64,000 bases of DNA from Glandiceps talaboti (taxonomy: Eukaryota; Hemichordata; Enteropneusta; Spengelidae): assembly GCF_964340395.1 (NCBI RefSeq), contig NC_135571.1, positions 1,507,611 through 1,571,610 of the forward strand, given 5' to 3'. Positions 51,046 through 64,000 of the stretch are shown one piece after another. Made by a program: the position numbers and the translations under genes. Under the pieces are notes generated by a model that was given only the letters and a program-made list of their open reading frames with translations, was not told the origin of the DNA and searched no databases. Position 1 is the first letter of the stretch; every line of letters starts with the position of its first letter.

Positions 51046-54000
51046 GCATAATGCCACGCTAAGGCGCTGAATAGAAAAAGACAAAGATATGGTGTTAACA
51101 ACTGCATCCAATAAATCACTTTTTTTTATCTAACGTTGTGTTTGATAAATTCACTCTCTATCGACCTCCTGAAAAACATCACATTTCTCATTTTACAGGT
51201 TTGACTTCTCGTCTCGTTTTGCTATTCGTCTGAAATGCCAGTCAGTTTGATATTCAGTATACACAAACAGGCAATAGACAATTCAATCGTCCCTTACTAG
51301 TTCCAGTGTCTAGATAACCATGTGGGAGTTTCATGCATAAATTATCAGTAATTATATCTAAATGAGTACATCAATCATGTGAATGTGTCATTCTCATTGG
51401 ACGAGAGCTCAACGAAGAGATGGTAAAATATTGATATGCCAGTGTAAAACGGTTGGGAATGAACATATGAAATGTTAATACTCCTGTATACAATCTGGCT
51501 GAATGTGGCCGCCCCAAGTACCTAGAGATGCACATAAATTGTGTCGCAGTGTACAATTTCAACCGTATGTGTGAACTTGATTGATGTCCCTTATTTCTGT
51601 AGTTTAAGTTATAAGTCGAGTTAAACGAAATATTGGCCTATGTTGATAAAGTAACATACGACATTCAATGCGCCGCTCGGAAACGGTTACTAATCAGATT
51701 TGTTTACAACTGACACCGAAAATACCAAAATATTTGATAAATTGGAGGAATGATTTTTTCACGTTCTACAAAGAATTAAGAACCTTGAGCTGATTTTGCA
51801 TAATTTTATGCCGGGACAATATGGAAAGAAAACAAATACCTTTCCGATGCTCGCAGTCCTTGTGAACTTGAATGGCCATATTCACATGGTGAAGGTTAAA
51901 AATGCTCGTTCCTCGCTAACTGATTTTCGACGCAGTTCTTCAAGGGCAAGACCTTTTTTTGGCATTTGAGACCTTTTCGAAGTTTGACATGGTACTGTTT
52001 GAGTGTACTGGGGAGGCGGTGTTAAAATGCTTTTCATTGAAATATTTGTACAGGGAAGGGTCATACTTTAGATAAAGGAAATGTAATAACACACTGGACT
52101 CGGGGAGGGCACCTTTATTATGCCACATACCTGCTTGACCCCCCCCCCCTCTGAAATTACTGAAAACTCTCTTACGACGTTGATATTACATGATGTTACT
52201 TATTCATTTAACAGCAACAACCCACCATACTTGATTTTGATTTTGGGCCCAGTTCCTTACATTCGACATTCTTCTCGTGTTATATCTCACGAACTGTACC
52301 CAAATCTCCTGTATATCCACCCACCTGGAGAGTGGAGGGAGGAATAGTTGTTGCTTCAGTATATCATACAACGTATCCCTGAACACACAAACGTAAGGTC
52401 ATACTAATAAGTGACATTTAGAATTAGGGAACCCCCACCCCTAGATTTGAATATTCAAATTGTAACTATTTAAACTCCGAATGTTTCAATGACCTTCGAT
52501 TTTGTGTGGAAGACAATGATCAGGTGATAGTAATCAAAGACTGTACGTCAGAGAACTGTAGTAAAGGGAATTGTAGCATGGCCTGCTTCTTTTTCATATC
52601 CGTTGGGATTACTGCTGCATCATTGTGCATGTCAGGTCCAAGTACCGTAAATTGTCGTAAATTGTACCTTCTAAACACAAACTTGAATACAATCAAACTA
52701 TTTTGAACTCAGTTTCCGCTATGTGTACCTTGCCCTTTGATTGTCTTTTGATTTCTCGTAATCGCTGTTCTACTAAAGTCAATGTGACTTCAGACTGCTT
52801 ATTTTACACTGTCTAAGAGTTGACCTTTGACACCCTGGTAGGGGTAACTTTTGTAATATGGTAGTCAGTCTTCTTTGATGGCAACATAGCATACTGTTCT
52901 GTGTAGGTGTGATTGCCTTACAATGTAATATTTACCAGAAGATACTAATATTGCTGTTGATGTTTTTATCATCATGAAGTTGGAATGCAAAGATGTAATT
53001 ATTACATATGTACCACAGATTACTTGCACTGATGCGCGCGCATGATAGTGGTATTTCACTGCAGTTCAATATCGGAAACGTGCAAATACCCCGACTACAC
53101 CACACTTGCACTTGCGTGTCATGGTGTTCTGTCATCGTATTGTCCACGGCATTGTTATTTTCAACACCTGAATATACCTTCTCCATCGAAACATGTTCCC
53201 TCCTCCCAATCAAACTATTATTTATCCCCAGAAAATGATGCTTTTATTAATTGTTTTAATCTCCTGCAAACTGCACAGTCTTTCTTGCAAACAGTGTTTT
53301 CTCCTCCAAGCAGTGTCTAGTTCATTTCTTCCCAACAAACTCAGTGTTCTTTCCGTCTTAGCTAATAAACTTTAATAGTCCTCTTCCAATCAGGCAGTGT
53401 ACTGTAAACATAGATATGTTCGCTACAGTCTTCAGCTAGTTCTCAAAGACAAAGTGTTACCAATCACGTCCCAGACTAGTACATCATGTTCATGTACAAA
53501 AAGGCATTTTAGTTAACTTACTACTTATTTTTGCGTCTTTCTTTCAGCTACAATAAGTCTTGAGCGAAAATTACCAGGTATACAGTATTTTTCTCCTGCC
53601 TAGCAAACACCATTTCCAGTACAGAAGTGTGAACATTCTTAGTCGTCTGTATCGCAAACATTTAGCGGATGCAATCAATATCACGTAATGTAGTCAGTAA
53701 TACAGACTCCGATTAATTGGTCTATATATACTCCTTATAGATTTGAAAGAATTTTGATCATCTTAGACACTCTCAGGTTTAGTGCTCTATTACTAGACGA
53801 TTGGATTAAAAAACCTGACTATAATATGACATCGCGTGTCATGTCGGTAAAGAGATGATCAAGTCAAGTGTCTCAACGTTTTGAAACTAAAATCATTCTA
53901 AGTTCCTTTGTACTTTGGCTTGAATTCAATACACATCTTAAATAACAAAAGTGCAATTAACGTGTGCGTTTCTCCTATCTCTGATCAAAGATGATGTACT

Positions 54001-54606
54001 CAGTAGGTACGACATCCTCAAATTTGATCAAGCTCCAATCTCACTTTTCAATTTCATCTTGTCTACAGCATGTCTAGCCATCTCACTAAGGCGATTGGCA
54101 GGTCTTTGATATAAAGTACACTACAGGTCACAAGACAATGCTAGCGTGATAACATTCAAAGGGATTATGTTTTAGTTGCAGACTTAGAGAGAGTACATGT
54201 ACATGTTTACTCAGAAGTCGGACGTGTCAACACAGAGGTTTATTACCTAGGGATGAATTCGTGCTTGATTGATTGAGTGAAAAGGTCAGAAAGAGGATCA
54301 TTGTACTGTATCATTCACCACTTCTATTGTGTAATCGCTCACAACATTATATCACTAGCTGTTACTCAGTTAGCATTCGCTAGTAACCAGCAGATGTAGT
54401 TACACTTATTATCATAGCATTATCACAATTGCTTATGTCTTTGTAAAATCATATACTTTATTATATCCCAAGTGTTAGCTGTTGTCGTCTGAAACTATAT
54501 GTTTTTTAAAGTAAAAACTTCAGTGGATAGTATTTTTCGCTAGCGTGTTATTTTAAGGGGAGAGAGACGACAGACAGAAAGTAGACAGTCGGAGAGGAGA
54601 CGAATA

Positions 54607-54609
<3 letters not shown>
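51046..54609. other. About 3.6 kb with no recognised feature
   Basis: A C run at 52140-52149. Overlapping frames at 53008-53375 lack any family pattern. Confidence 0.55.
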
Positions 54610-54690
<81 letters not shown>

Positions 54691-54695
54691 CAGGC

Positions 54696-54728
<33 letters not shown>

Positions 54729-54790
54729 CACAGACAGGCAGGCAGGCAGACAGACAGACAGGCACAGACACATACAGACAGACAGACGCA
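54610..54790. repeat. (GA)n, G run and (CAGA)n compound microsatellite
   Basis: GA from 54610 to 54684, seven G, then CAGA/CAGG units with CACA interruptions to about 54790. Confidence 0.97.
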
Positions 54791-56954
54791 TACACATACA
54801 CACACAGATAAGGAAACAGAGAGGAGGAGATAAAGAGGGCGAGAGGGATAGCAAGATTCCTCACTACTTTTTTTATGTCATCCGTCGTGTTAGTCTATGT
54901 GTTACTGGGTAAAGAAGTTGAAATAAAGACCCAATAAATGACGTTGTGTTTATATGTTGTTGTTCGTAATGTTCGTCACTTGTCTTCTCTAATTTCCATG
55001 CATTAATGCCTTGTACTCCCAGTTTCTATCCAAATTGTGTAGTTAAACATATTATGACTATAAATGGCCACTTCTAAACCTACTTCTAGATTCGAACTAC
55101 TGTACAACAAAAGTTGTTGGTAGACTGTTATAGAAATCATGTTTAAATGATCAGTCATTCAATTGTGGTCCGTCATTATCCCCTTTTATACGGTGGAATC
55201 CGATAAAGAATTTACCAGCCCGCCATCTTGAATAGTGAATTATGGGGAAATATGCTAATATACGTTATTATTGCACTATTTTGTAACCATAACACATCTG
55301 GACCCTTGTAGGGAGGATATTCATCTGATCACACAAGACTAGGTGTTACTGTATCAACAGATAATCGTACAGGCCTTTGCAGCTAAGACGACTTGTTTTT
55401 GAGTACAAAGTTCGTACTGTTTGACGAATATAGACCTTCTTGGTTCTTTCACCGTATATTCAACATTGCATGTAATAAACACATAAATTATTCTGATATA
55501 TCGCTTATTATGTAATTTACTTTAGAATATATGGAGCCAGATGTTGGTCAGGGCTGCAAATATTCGCTTCCTGTGGCAATTAAAACCTATACATAACACG
55601 TTGTTTTAATAATTTATCACCACAGCAATCTAATCAAGAGAGGGGTTTATATTCAAAAACACGATAATATTGTGTTTTATTAGTGAATAAGTGAGAGGTT
55701 CTTGGAAATCAAAGACAGACCAATAAATATGTCTAGTAATTTATATTAATGAAGAAATACCTATAGACAACTAAAGTTCATCTTAAAGTATAAATGATTG
55801 AATTAAATTGGAAAATTTGAACAAACCAACCTTAAATGGATATCAGAATATATAATACAGGGTTATGTTATGATGTCGTTTTACTTTCTTCATAGCGGGA
55901 TTTCCAATATAGTGTAGTCTCTCATTTTCTCCATCATTATTCTGTGTTTTCTAGTTTCTGCATTATAATATTTACTGTGTTTTCTAGTTTCTAAAGTATA
56001 GCTCTATTTTTTTTTTTTTTTTTACATCATATTGAATTTAACTTTTACAAATGACTTTCTTTTAACAGAACATCTGATACCTCTAGTAAGCTTATACAGT
56101 CCCAACCTCCAACAGCTGTATCACCGGATATGTTCAGACCTCTCGTGATTTTACATTTAAGGATATCTTTACATGTGGTCACTGGTTGCAAAGTATTACC
56201 AAAAAAAACCGTCACATCAGATAGCATCACCTTAGCACTTAAGTCTTAAGATTTGAATAAGACTTTTAGTACTGTATTGAAATAACACCTACTGCAACGC
56301 GGTTAAACGTCGTGAATTAAATCTGCAACCTTCAAGCTTACTCTGAAGGTATCTGTCGAAGGCGTCGTCATTATCGGCAGCCTTGTAATAAGTCGACGAG
56401 TTCTTACTGTGTCGGTACATCATTAACACCACATTCGAGTACAGTTGAGTGTTCGCTGTATTATAACATAGGGCTAATCCTTAGAAAACACACACCACAC
56501 TCGTTAAATCTCACCCAGTGTGCATAGTAAATAATGATGTGATATAGTTTATACCTTGCCATATTCGTGATGATAGCATCATTTCAAAATAGTTGGTTTC
56601 ATTAAGGTGAGGAAATGAAGACACCGTAGCTGATATCCTAATAGTAAATTTAATCAATGTCATGGTGGATAAACACAACGTGAACGAAATTATCCTCATC
56701 GCATTCACAGATGCTATTTTACAGGAACTGGGTCATTGTGTCGTTCAAAAATTCCATATCAATTATAGTCAACGTGTAAAGTTCAAGAGACTGGTGTGCA
56801 GTAGATTGATCTTGTTGGTTGATTACATCTAAAAACTAGCCATAAACCTGAGTATTATTTTTTCAATCACACCATCAACAATACATGTATATTCAAAAAG
56901 AATTACTAAAATGACAATAATTATACACTACATACGTTATGTTGAGGTCGACTT
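54791..56954. other. About 2.2 kb with no recognised feature
   Basis: A T run at about 56008-56023 is the only simple repeat. Confidence 0.55.
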
Positions 56955-57220
56955 TGGAATTTGGGAATTATTCTGAATTTTTAATCGACATAAAATTATT
57001 TTGTAAAAATGAATGTGAAACAACATAGACCAAGTCTGTGTTTGTAACTTAATACATTGCAAAAAGGGAAAAAATTACGCATTTGTTCATATTTTGTCAT
57101 TGTAGAATTACTAACACAGATTTGGTAAATGTTGTTTCACAATGATTTTTCAAGGAGGAAGCCATGATAAAAGTGTTTTGCAAATTACAAATTCAAAGTA
57201 AGTGCCGAATCCATATGGCC
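56955..57220. mobile_element. Fold-back MITE, second copy of the 48321 family
   Basis: GTGAAACAACATAGACCAAG and TCTGTGTTTGTAACTTAATA on one arm face AACACAGATTTGGTAAATGT and GAAGCCATGATAAAAGTGTT on the other. Confidence 0.78.
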
Positions 57221-57983
57221 ACTTTTATTTTAATTCGAACCTCTTTTGTACTTATACTATTTACTGTTAGAGACCAGTGATTTATTCCCTCATTTTCTCT
57301 CCCTGGTTAATAACCATTCCTTTATTTTGGAGCAGTTGTTTTTCTATAACTAAGCCAGACAACTTTCGATCTTTGCACTCCTAAAATACTAACCCTTATC
57401 CGAATTAAATTTGGTCTCTAAAACATAGTAACCATTATCATTCTACAAACTATGTCATTATAGATATTATCATAAAAATAGAGTCATTCTAATATTTCAC
57501 ATTGATAGTTATCCATCTCAGTAATAAAACAAATACCATACTGTGCATATACATTAACACAGCAAAACAATGTAACCATGACAACATCCTACAAGATATG
57601 ATATATTATACATAGTGACTTCATATTCAGTAAGTTTCAGGAATAAGTCACTTTGATATATTGTCTGTTCCCTTGTTCCTTTTTATTGATTTTATAGCCT
57701 CGGGCTGCTACAAGTCGTCATTGAAATGTGGTACAAACAGTGTGTAATATACTGAATTTCAGTACAATACTTATCAGGTATTACAAACAGAAATGTTACA
57801 CTATATGAAATGTCGAATATTGTAATTTTGGTGGGTCTTTATTTGAAACTAATAAACTAGATTATATATGAACCATCTAGTGATCTATGTATCTCAGGAT
57901 TCAGACATTGTGTTGTTGAAAACAACTGATTTAGAATGTATCCATATCGTTATTGTTATATAACACTGCTACCTTTTATATAA
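57221..57983. other. No recognised feature
   Basis: AT-rich sequence; nothing recognised. Confidence 0.55.
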
Positions 57984-58009
57984 GGTTAGAGTTAGGGTTA
58001 GGGTTAGGG
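57984..58009. repeat. Interstitial TTAGGG telomere-type repeat
   Basis: GGTTAGAGTTAGGGTTAGGG TTAGGG, about four units of which three are perfect. Confidence 0.9.
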
Positions 58010-58149
58010 CTCCTAGATATTACAGGTCCGGTCCATTAGTCAAACTACCAAAACTGGTTCCTTCAATTCACCGATAATGTAGTTAAATCACCAAAGTATA
58101 CACAAGCAGGTGGATTGTATTACATGATGCAGGGACTGTAAATTAACAT

Positions 58150-58392
58150 AAATGGTAACCCAGCCCCTTAGAGGAGGGTTGTCCTTTCAATCACCTCAAA
58201 TTAGGTATTACCACATCTACAAATAATCTAGGTTTGGTTACCCAGAGCCACACAGGAGGGCTATTCTTCCAATCACTCCAGATTAGGTATTACTATAACT
58301 ACAAATAATCTAGTCTTGGTTACTCAGACCCTTACAGGAAGGCTAACCTTCCAATCACCCGAGATTAGGTATTACCACAACTCCGAATTATC
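58150..58392. repeat. ~82-bp minisatellite, 3 copies
   Basis: Landmarks in each unit: GGTTACYCAG, AGGAGGGCTA, CTTCCAATCAC, GATTAGGTATTAC, CTACAAATAATCTAG. Copies are 80-90% alike by eye. Confidence 0.88.
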
Positions 58393-59368
58393 CCACAGTC
58401 CGGGAACTTTGAATTGCAAGTTGAATCTTGTATGTAAAACGAACTCATATTTATATAAACCAAATTAAGTCAAAACCTATGCAAGTGTCATTAGAAGACT
58501 AATAATTCTTCCTTCGTATTTGGCCTTTGTCTTTTTATGTAAGCTTATCAATTTGAAAGTTGATAAATTAAGTAAAACTACTAAAAGAGATTAATAGTAA
58601 ATAGTTAGAGATAACTCGACTTATACTATAGCAACAAATGGAAGTACAATGTATTACGTTAACACTGTATTCCATTATGTTTTTTTTTATATTAGTACCA
58701 AGTATTATAAATCAATATCTATTTATAGCAACGTCTTATTGTAGACGTTAATCATTACCATGACAAGATTTGACCTCTGATTGACCTCACTGCTGAGATT
58801 ACCTGCATGACGTCATGTTTGATATATACATACATGTAAGTATGAGAATGGTATATCAATAAATCATATATCTCATTATCTAGCTAATAGATATCTTGAA
58901 AGGTAATCATTTATTGTGGAACTCAAAAATCTAATTCTCCAAAGAAAAGTTATTGTCGGTTGGCCGGGAAGGTTATAGATCAATCGTTACATCTTCACAG
59001 TATCTATCGTTATGACCTTGGAAAGTGTGTCAATGTTGAAAATGACGTGCTGTCAAAAAAAGGTGTCATTTGGGTTTCATGAAACTCAATTATACTGTTA
59101 AATCAGGCATTATAGGAAGAGTGTCAAACATCCATAGTTCTATTGTACAGTGGTATCACCTAGCTGCAATATTCACAGAGGTTAGAGAAACGACTGATGA
59201 ACCGATATGGAACAAATATGTTCATACACTATCGATTGATACAATGAAATTCACATGACCAGCGTGAAAGGAATAGACACAATTCTGATTTCCAAGATGA
59301 ACTCAATTGATAAGACCCTGTATATAAACAATTACACTCATTGAAGAGTTCAATTCAAAAAATCAAAG
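58393..59368. other. No recognised feature
   Basis: A T run lies near 58679. The frame at 59070-59258 has no family resemblance. Confidence 0.5.
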
Positions 59369-59551
59369 CCAAGTGTGGTATCTGATAACAGGAGGTCGTA
59401 AAATACAAGACGCCTAGACAGACTGACTGTTACTAAGCACATTATTGTTATAGGCAATATTACAATACAATATATTGAACCTTAAACTGAGATTGAGATT
59501 GAACACAAGACATCTATTGTATGGCCTATTGTTATCAGATACCACACTTGG
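59369..59551. repeat. 22-bp perfect inverted repeat pair
   Basis: CCAAGTGTGGTATCTGATAA CA at 59369-59390 and its exact complement at 59530-59551, with a spacer of about 140 bp. May be the termini or arms of a small element. Confidence 0.8.
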
Positions 59552-59604
59552 TTATAACTTCTTGAGATGTTATTACGTCTTAAAGGAATGTCAATGATTG
59601 GACA

Positions 59605-59607
59605 GAC

Positions 59608-59684
<77 letters not shown>
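59605..59684. repeat. (GATA)n microsatellite
   Basis: About 19 tandem GATA units after a short GACA lead. Confidence 0.98.
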
Positions 59685-59686
<2 letters not shown>

Positions 59687-60385
59687 GTAAGGTACATTTA
59701 ATGTTGCAATGTGGATGAGAAATAGATATTAATTTTTATTTTCGATTTCTAAACAACTTCGTTGTGTTTTCGAATTCCTACTTGAAACACGAAACAAAAT
59801 TTGAAATAACACGTACATATAGCGTATTCGCATTTGTACATAGCGCTGCATGTGTAGAGTCTCCGTTTGCAACATAGTAATTGCATATCACTCTGTGTGT
59901 GTGTGTGTGTTAACGATTTCTCATTTACGGAATGTAGGGGTTTGTAAACAAACTGAGTGAAGACACGTAGTCACCATTGTAAGTCCAATCTGCGCATGCA
60001 CCTGTCACGCACGTCCACCATGTATAAATATTTGATAACTTACATTTAATTGTGATCACAAGAGAGTATATACCTACTTGTCAAGTTTATCGTGTATTCT
60101 AAGACGACTCTAAGGAGACAACATGTTCAATCTTCTTCCGCAGACATAATGAAGATAATTTTGGAACACAGGATAAAAGCAGTTAATGCATCCTTATTTC
60201 TAGACGCCAGTGTTGATTAAAGATATTACAGCCCTTAGCAACATTGCAGTGCCTAGCAACACAGTTAGCTAATGATGCTGTTGTTTAGTAACAATTGTGA
60301 TTATAGAAATTGTTTTGTGCTGGCTTTTGTTTGCAGGAAGAACTATTTTACAATAATTACAGAGCCTGAGAGCATGTATAGACTA
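59685..60385. other. No recognised feature
   Basis: A short GT run at 59894-59910; otherwise nothing. Confidence 0.55.
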
Positions 60386-61482
<1,097 letters not shown>

Positions 61483-61590
61483 CAGTATATGTAATATGGC
61501 TATACTGGAGTAAACAGTGCTCAATACATTATGTATGTAGAGCGGTATAAATAACACAGTCAGTAACAAGTAAGATACACAGGAGCCGTT

Positions 61591-61640
61591 ACACAGTGTT
61601 TCACGCTGTTGCGATGATCAGTCGTCTGATGATACTGTGT
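61591..61640 (-). ncRNA. Degenerate hammerhead-ribozyme-like fold (minus strand)
   Basis: Read on the minus strand: ACACAGT (stem III), ATC at the expected cleavage triplet, a 9-base segment, CTGATCA (core box, consensus CTGATGA), T-CGC-AACA-GCG-T (stem II), GAAAC (second core box), then ACTGTGT closing stem III. Stem III pairs over seven bases. Departures from an active core are G8 to C, a mismatched first stem II pair and A for G before the UC. It may be a decayed retroelement ribozyme or a coincidence of a structured repeat. Confidence 0.35.
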
Positions 61641-61642
61641 TT

Positions 61643-61678
61643 ATATATATATATATATGTATGTGTGTGTATGTGTGT

Positions 61679-61738
<60 letters not shown>
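61643..61738. repeat. (TA)n then (TG)n microsatellite
   Basis: TA to about 61657, then TG with ATG interruptions to 61738. Followed by AAATCTAGATTT, whose mirror (AAATCTAGATTTACAC) borders the CA tract at 61275. Confidence 0.95.
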
Positions 61739-61742
<4 letters not shown>

Positions 61743-61782
61743 CTAGATTTCAATAAGTATAAACTACTTATACAACTCATTC

Positions 61783-61850
61783 CATTTTGTTCATGGTGAT
61801 GTTCTTACACCATGATAAAGACAACCCGTGTAGGGTCGAAACTTACAATG
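61783..61850 (+). ncRNA. Second degenerate hammerhead-like fold (plus strand)
   Basis: CATGGTG - 9-base loop - CACCATG forms a stem-loop (61792-61814). It runs into ATGATAAAG, an altered CTGATGA box, then ACCC-GTGTA-GGGT as a second stem-loop and CGAAAC. CATT..TTG before and CTTACAATG after could form a weak third stem. The core has at least C3 and G8 replaced, so no activity is expected. CTGATGA...stem...GAAAC arrangements are known from Penelope-like and other retroelements. Confidence 0.3.
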
Positions 61851-62514
61851 TACTAAAGGTAATGAACTTTTAACGTAGTCTAAATCATCAACATTGTGTC
61901 AAAACATAACTAGTCTGTGCATTTAAAACTCTAAGAACATTAAAAGAACATTGTACCCACATAGCCTGCCAATATATTGACCATCATTCCACTCTGTCTA
62001 CATTGAGTATGCATTAATAGGAAAGAATGGTTAAAATAACTATATAATAGTAATTTCTTTGAATAATTAATTCATAGAAGTGTTGGATAGAATTATAAAA
62101 TATAAAAGCATTGTCATATTCAATAAAATTTCAGGGGGACAAAATGCTCGATTTTTGTTTCTGTGAAGTGCTATGGTGAAGAGAAAATATTGAATTCGGT
62201 CACGTGATTCCAATCATTCAATTAACTGTGTACTCTCTCACCTTCTTTATTGACATATCTGAAAAGAAATAATCTGATTTTTAAAAGGTATTTTAAGTAA
62301 GTTTTCATGTTAAGTCTTTAATACGTGCAGAAATAGCAGTTTCAGGCTGACCTTCAGTTTTCAGTTCTGTAAGTAAGATTTCATGTAACTCTTTACTCTA
62401 TGAAGAAATTGGCACCGTTGATCTGACCCACTGTATACGTATATATATACAGTGAATTTCACAACACCACCCAGCTTTACATATGCCACACTTCAACAGC
62501 AAGATCACATTTTT
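61851..62514. other. No recognised feature
   Basis: AT-rich sequence; nothing recognised. Confidence 0.5.
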
Positions 62515-62694
62515 TGCTACACTTTGTCTAAATGAAATAAACCATTTCAATGTATTGTAACTCCATGCAGTCATTCGGGGGCCAATGTTTTTCTTATATC
62601 AAACACCCGATGAAGGGCGCGTAAAATGTCCTTTGCAGTGTTCATTTGATGCCTGTGTGGTGGCGTGTGTAGTTCATTTAGACAAAATGTAGCA
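62515..62694. mobile_element. ~180-bp element with 22-bp inverted ends
   Basis: TGCTACACTTTGTCTAAATG AA (62515-62536) and TTCATTTAGACAAAATGTAG CA (62673-62694) are complementary with one mismatch. A CCCGATGAAGGGCGCG hairpin sits in the centre. No target duplication was recognised. Confidence 0.65.
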
Positions 62695-63073
62695 AGAAAC
62701 TGTACTCATTCATTCTTGCTATCTTAATTGTAGCATGTCCAGTTTCTTGTTGGTTTGTGCGTGGCTGTATCAAACAGAAAAGCTGCACGGTATTGAGAAA
62801 TTCTCTGTATTAGATATTTACATTAAGACCAAGGGTCCGTCTCACAATCTCGAAAAGTCACAGAACTCGAAATCCCTTCCTTGGTAATACTGTAGAGGAA
62901 TTCAACTCATTCATTTCATGAACTTCTTCTTAACAAAATCCCATTTTAGTACTCACCGAATATTAATCCAACATGTATAAATGCAGCCTGGTTTATGTTC
63001 CAAAATAACCACACTCAATAATCGGCTTTGAAAATACCAATGTTATAAACGACCGACTACCTTTAAATTCGTC
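62695..63073. other. No recognised feature
   Basis: AT-rich sequence before a minisatellite. Confidence 0.5.
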
Positions 63074-63840
63074 AATTTATGTAGCAATATTGATAAGTAC
63101 CAGGCGATAAAATATAGCAGCAGTATTAGTGAATATTTTGTCATGCCAGGTGATAAGAAAATGTAGCAATATTAGTAAGATGTCTGTCATGCCAGACGAT
63201 AAAATATAGCAATGTTAATGAATTTGTGTCTAGCCAAACGATAACATGTGGCCATGGTACATTGAACGTTAGTAAGATTTTGTATAGGATTGTTAGTATG
63301 ATTTTGTCAAGCCTAACGACAAAATATAGCAATGTTAGTAACACTTTCGTCGAGGCAGACGATAAAATTTAGCAATGTTAGTAAGATTTGTCAATCCAGA
63401 CGATAAAATGTAGCAATGTTAGTAACACTTTCGTCGAGGCAGACGATAAAATGTAGCAATGTTGGTAAGATTTGTCAATCCTGACGATAAAATGTAGCAA
63501 TGTTAGTAACACTTTCGTCGAGGCAGACGATAAAATGTAGCAATGTTAGTAAGAATTGTCAATCCTGACGATAAAATGTAGCAATGTTAGTAACACTTTC
63601 GTCGAGGCAGACGATAAAATTTAGCAATGTTAGTAACACTTTCGTCGAAGCAGACGATAAAATTTAGCAATGTTGGTAACACTTTCGTCGAGGCAGACGA
63701 TAAAATTTAGAAATGTTGGTAGGATTTTTGTCGAGCCAGGCGATAAAATGTAAGATTTTTGTCGTAAATAGTGTTAGTTATTCATGTAGAGCCAGACGAA
63801 AAAATAATGTGTCATTTTTGTAAGATTTATCGAGCCGAAC
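63074..63840. repeat. 41/43-bp minisatellite with alternating unit types
   Basis: All units begin GATAAAATGTAGCAATGTTA. Type B (43 bp) continues GTAACACTTTCGTCGAGGCA GAC; type A (41 bp) continues GTAAGATTTGTCAATCCTGA C. Between about 63330 and 63600 they alternate as an 84-bp higher-order unit, then type B runs alone. Outer units are diverged. Confidence 0.93.
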
Positions 63841-64000
63841 GACATTCTGTTGCAGCTGTTTAATTGTCTTCTTTTGTTCGGTAGACCTGCCAATAATCTC
63901 ACTTCGAAGGGAAATAAAGATTGACATTCGGAAACAAATTTCCAAGTTATAAACTTTACTGAAGTTGCAAATTGACAAACATAATGTACAATGAACAACC
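63841..64000. other. No recognised feature
   Basis: End of window; two overlapping minus-strand frames without family resemblance. Confidence 0.5.

Noticed and set aside
54540-54864. Ser-Leu and Cys-Leu-Ser-Val open frames on the minus strand
   Set aside because: GA and CAGA microsatellite translations. The same applies at 19948-20214, 20879-21298 and 38330-38609.
58808-58815. Perfect TGACGTCA (CRE) site; another at 23120-23127
   Set aside because: Isolated 8-mers; the second lies inside a dead LINE. No promoter context.

Overview
This window looks like AT-rich nuclear DNA of an animal, most likely a marine invertebrate. The evidence is a C-type lectin gene split by GT-AG introns, several decayed non-LTR retrotransposon (LINE) fragments, many MITE-like and fold-back repeats, a short TTAGGG interstitial run and dense microsatellites. 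I see no operons, ribosome binding sites or CRISPR. Lancelet, hemichordate, mollusc or brachiopod would all fit; the sequence alone does not decide.

The only host gene I can support lies at 0.35-2.76 kb on the minus strand: a single C-type lectin-like domain built from three exons with matching splice phases. It has six cysteines, a WLGLEG core, an EPN sugar-specificity motif and WAD where WND is usual. Its first exon or exons (signal peptide) were not found. A 20-bp minisatellite just inside the second intron repeats the exon end together with its splice donor.

The rest is repeat-rich non-coding DNA. LINE pieces lie at 14.3 kb (-), 21.1-21.9 kb (+), 22.1-23.2 kb (+), 23.4-23.8 kb (-), 25.5-27.0 kb (+) and 39.1-39.5 kb (+, endonuclease). 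All are broken by stops, frameshifts, microsatellites or other insertions. A ~300-bp family with GGTTCCGGTTAC ends occurs seven times (3.3, 4.8, 6.1, 13.3, 27.0, 39.5, 47.4 kb). Other families with two or more copies lie at 0.8/34.5 kb, 17.4/33.7 kb (259 bp, nearly identical, inverted), 21.9/28.0 kb and 35.0/48.3/57.0 kb. Minisatellites lie at 0, 2.45, 40.2, 45.2, 58.2 and 63.1-63.8 kb, and very long TA tracts at 60.4-61.5 kb.

The most interesting signals are: (1) a set of tiny palindromic insertions flanked by 6-9 bp direct repeats, the best being a 154-bp perfect snapback at 18.69 kb with a 9-bp target duplication; (2) the splice-donor minisatellite in the lectin gene; (3) two degenerate hammerhead-ribozyme-like folds beside a TG/TA tract at 61.6-61.85 kb; (4) an exact 292-bp tandem duplication ending at one of the palindromes. 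Calls rest on reading by eye; no database search was possible.
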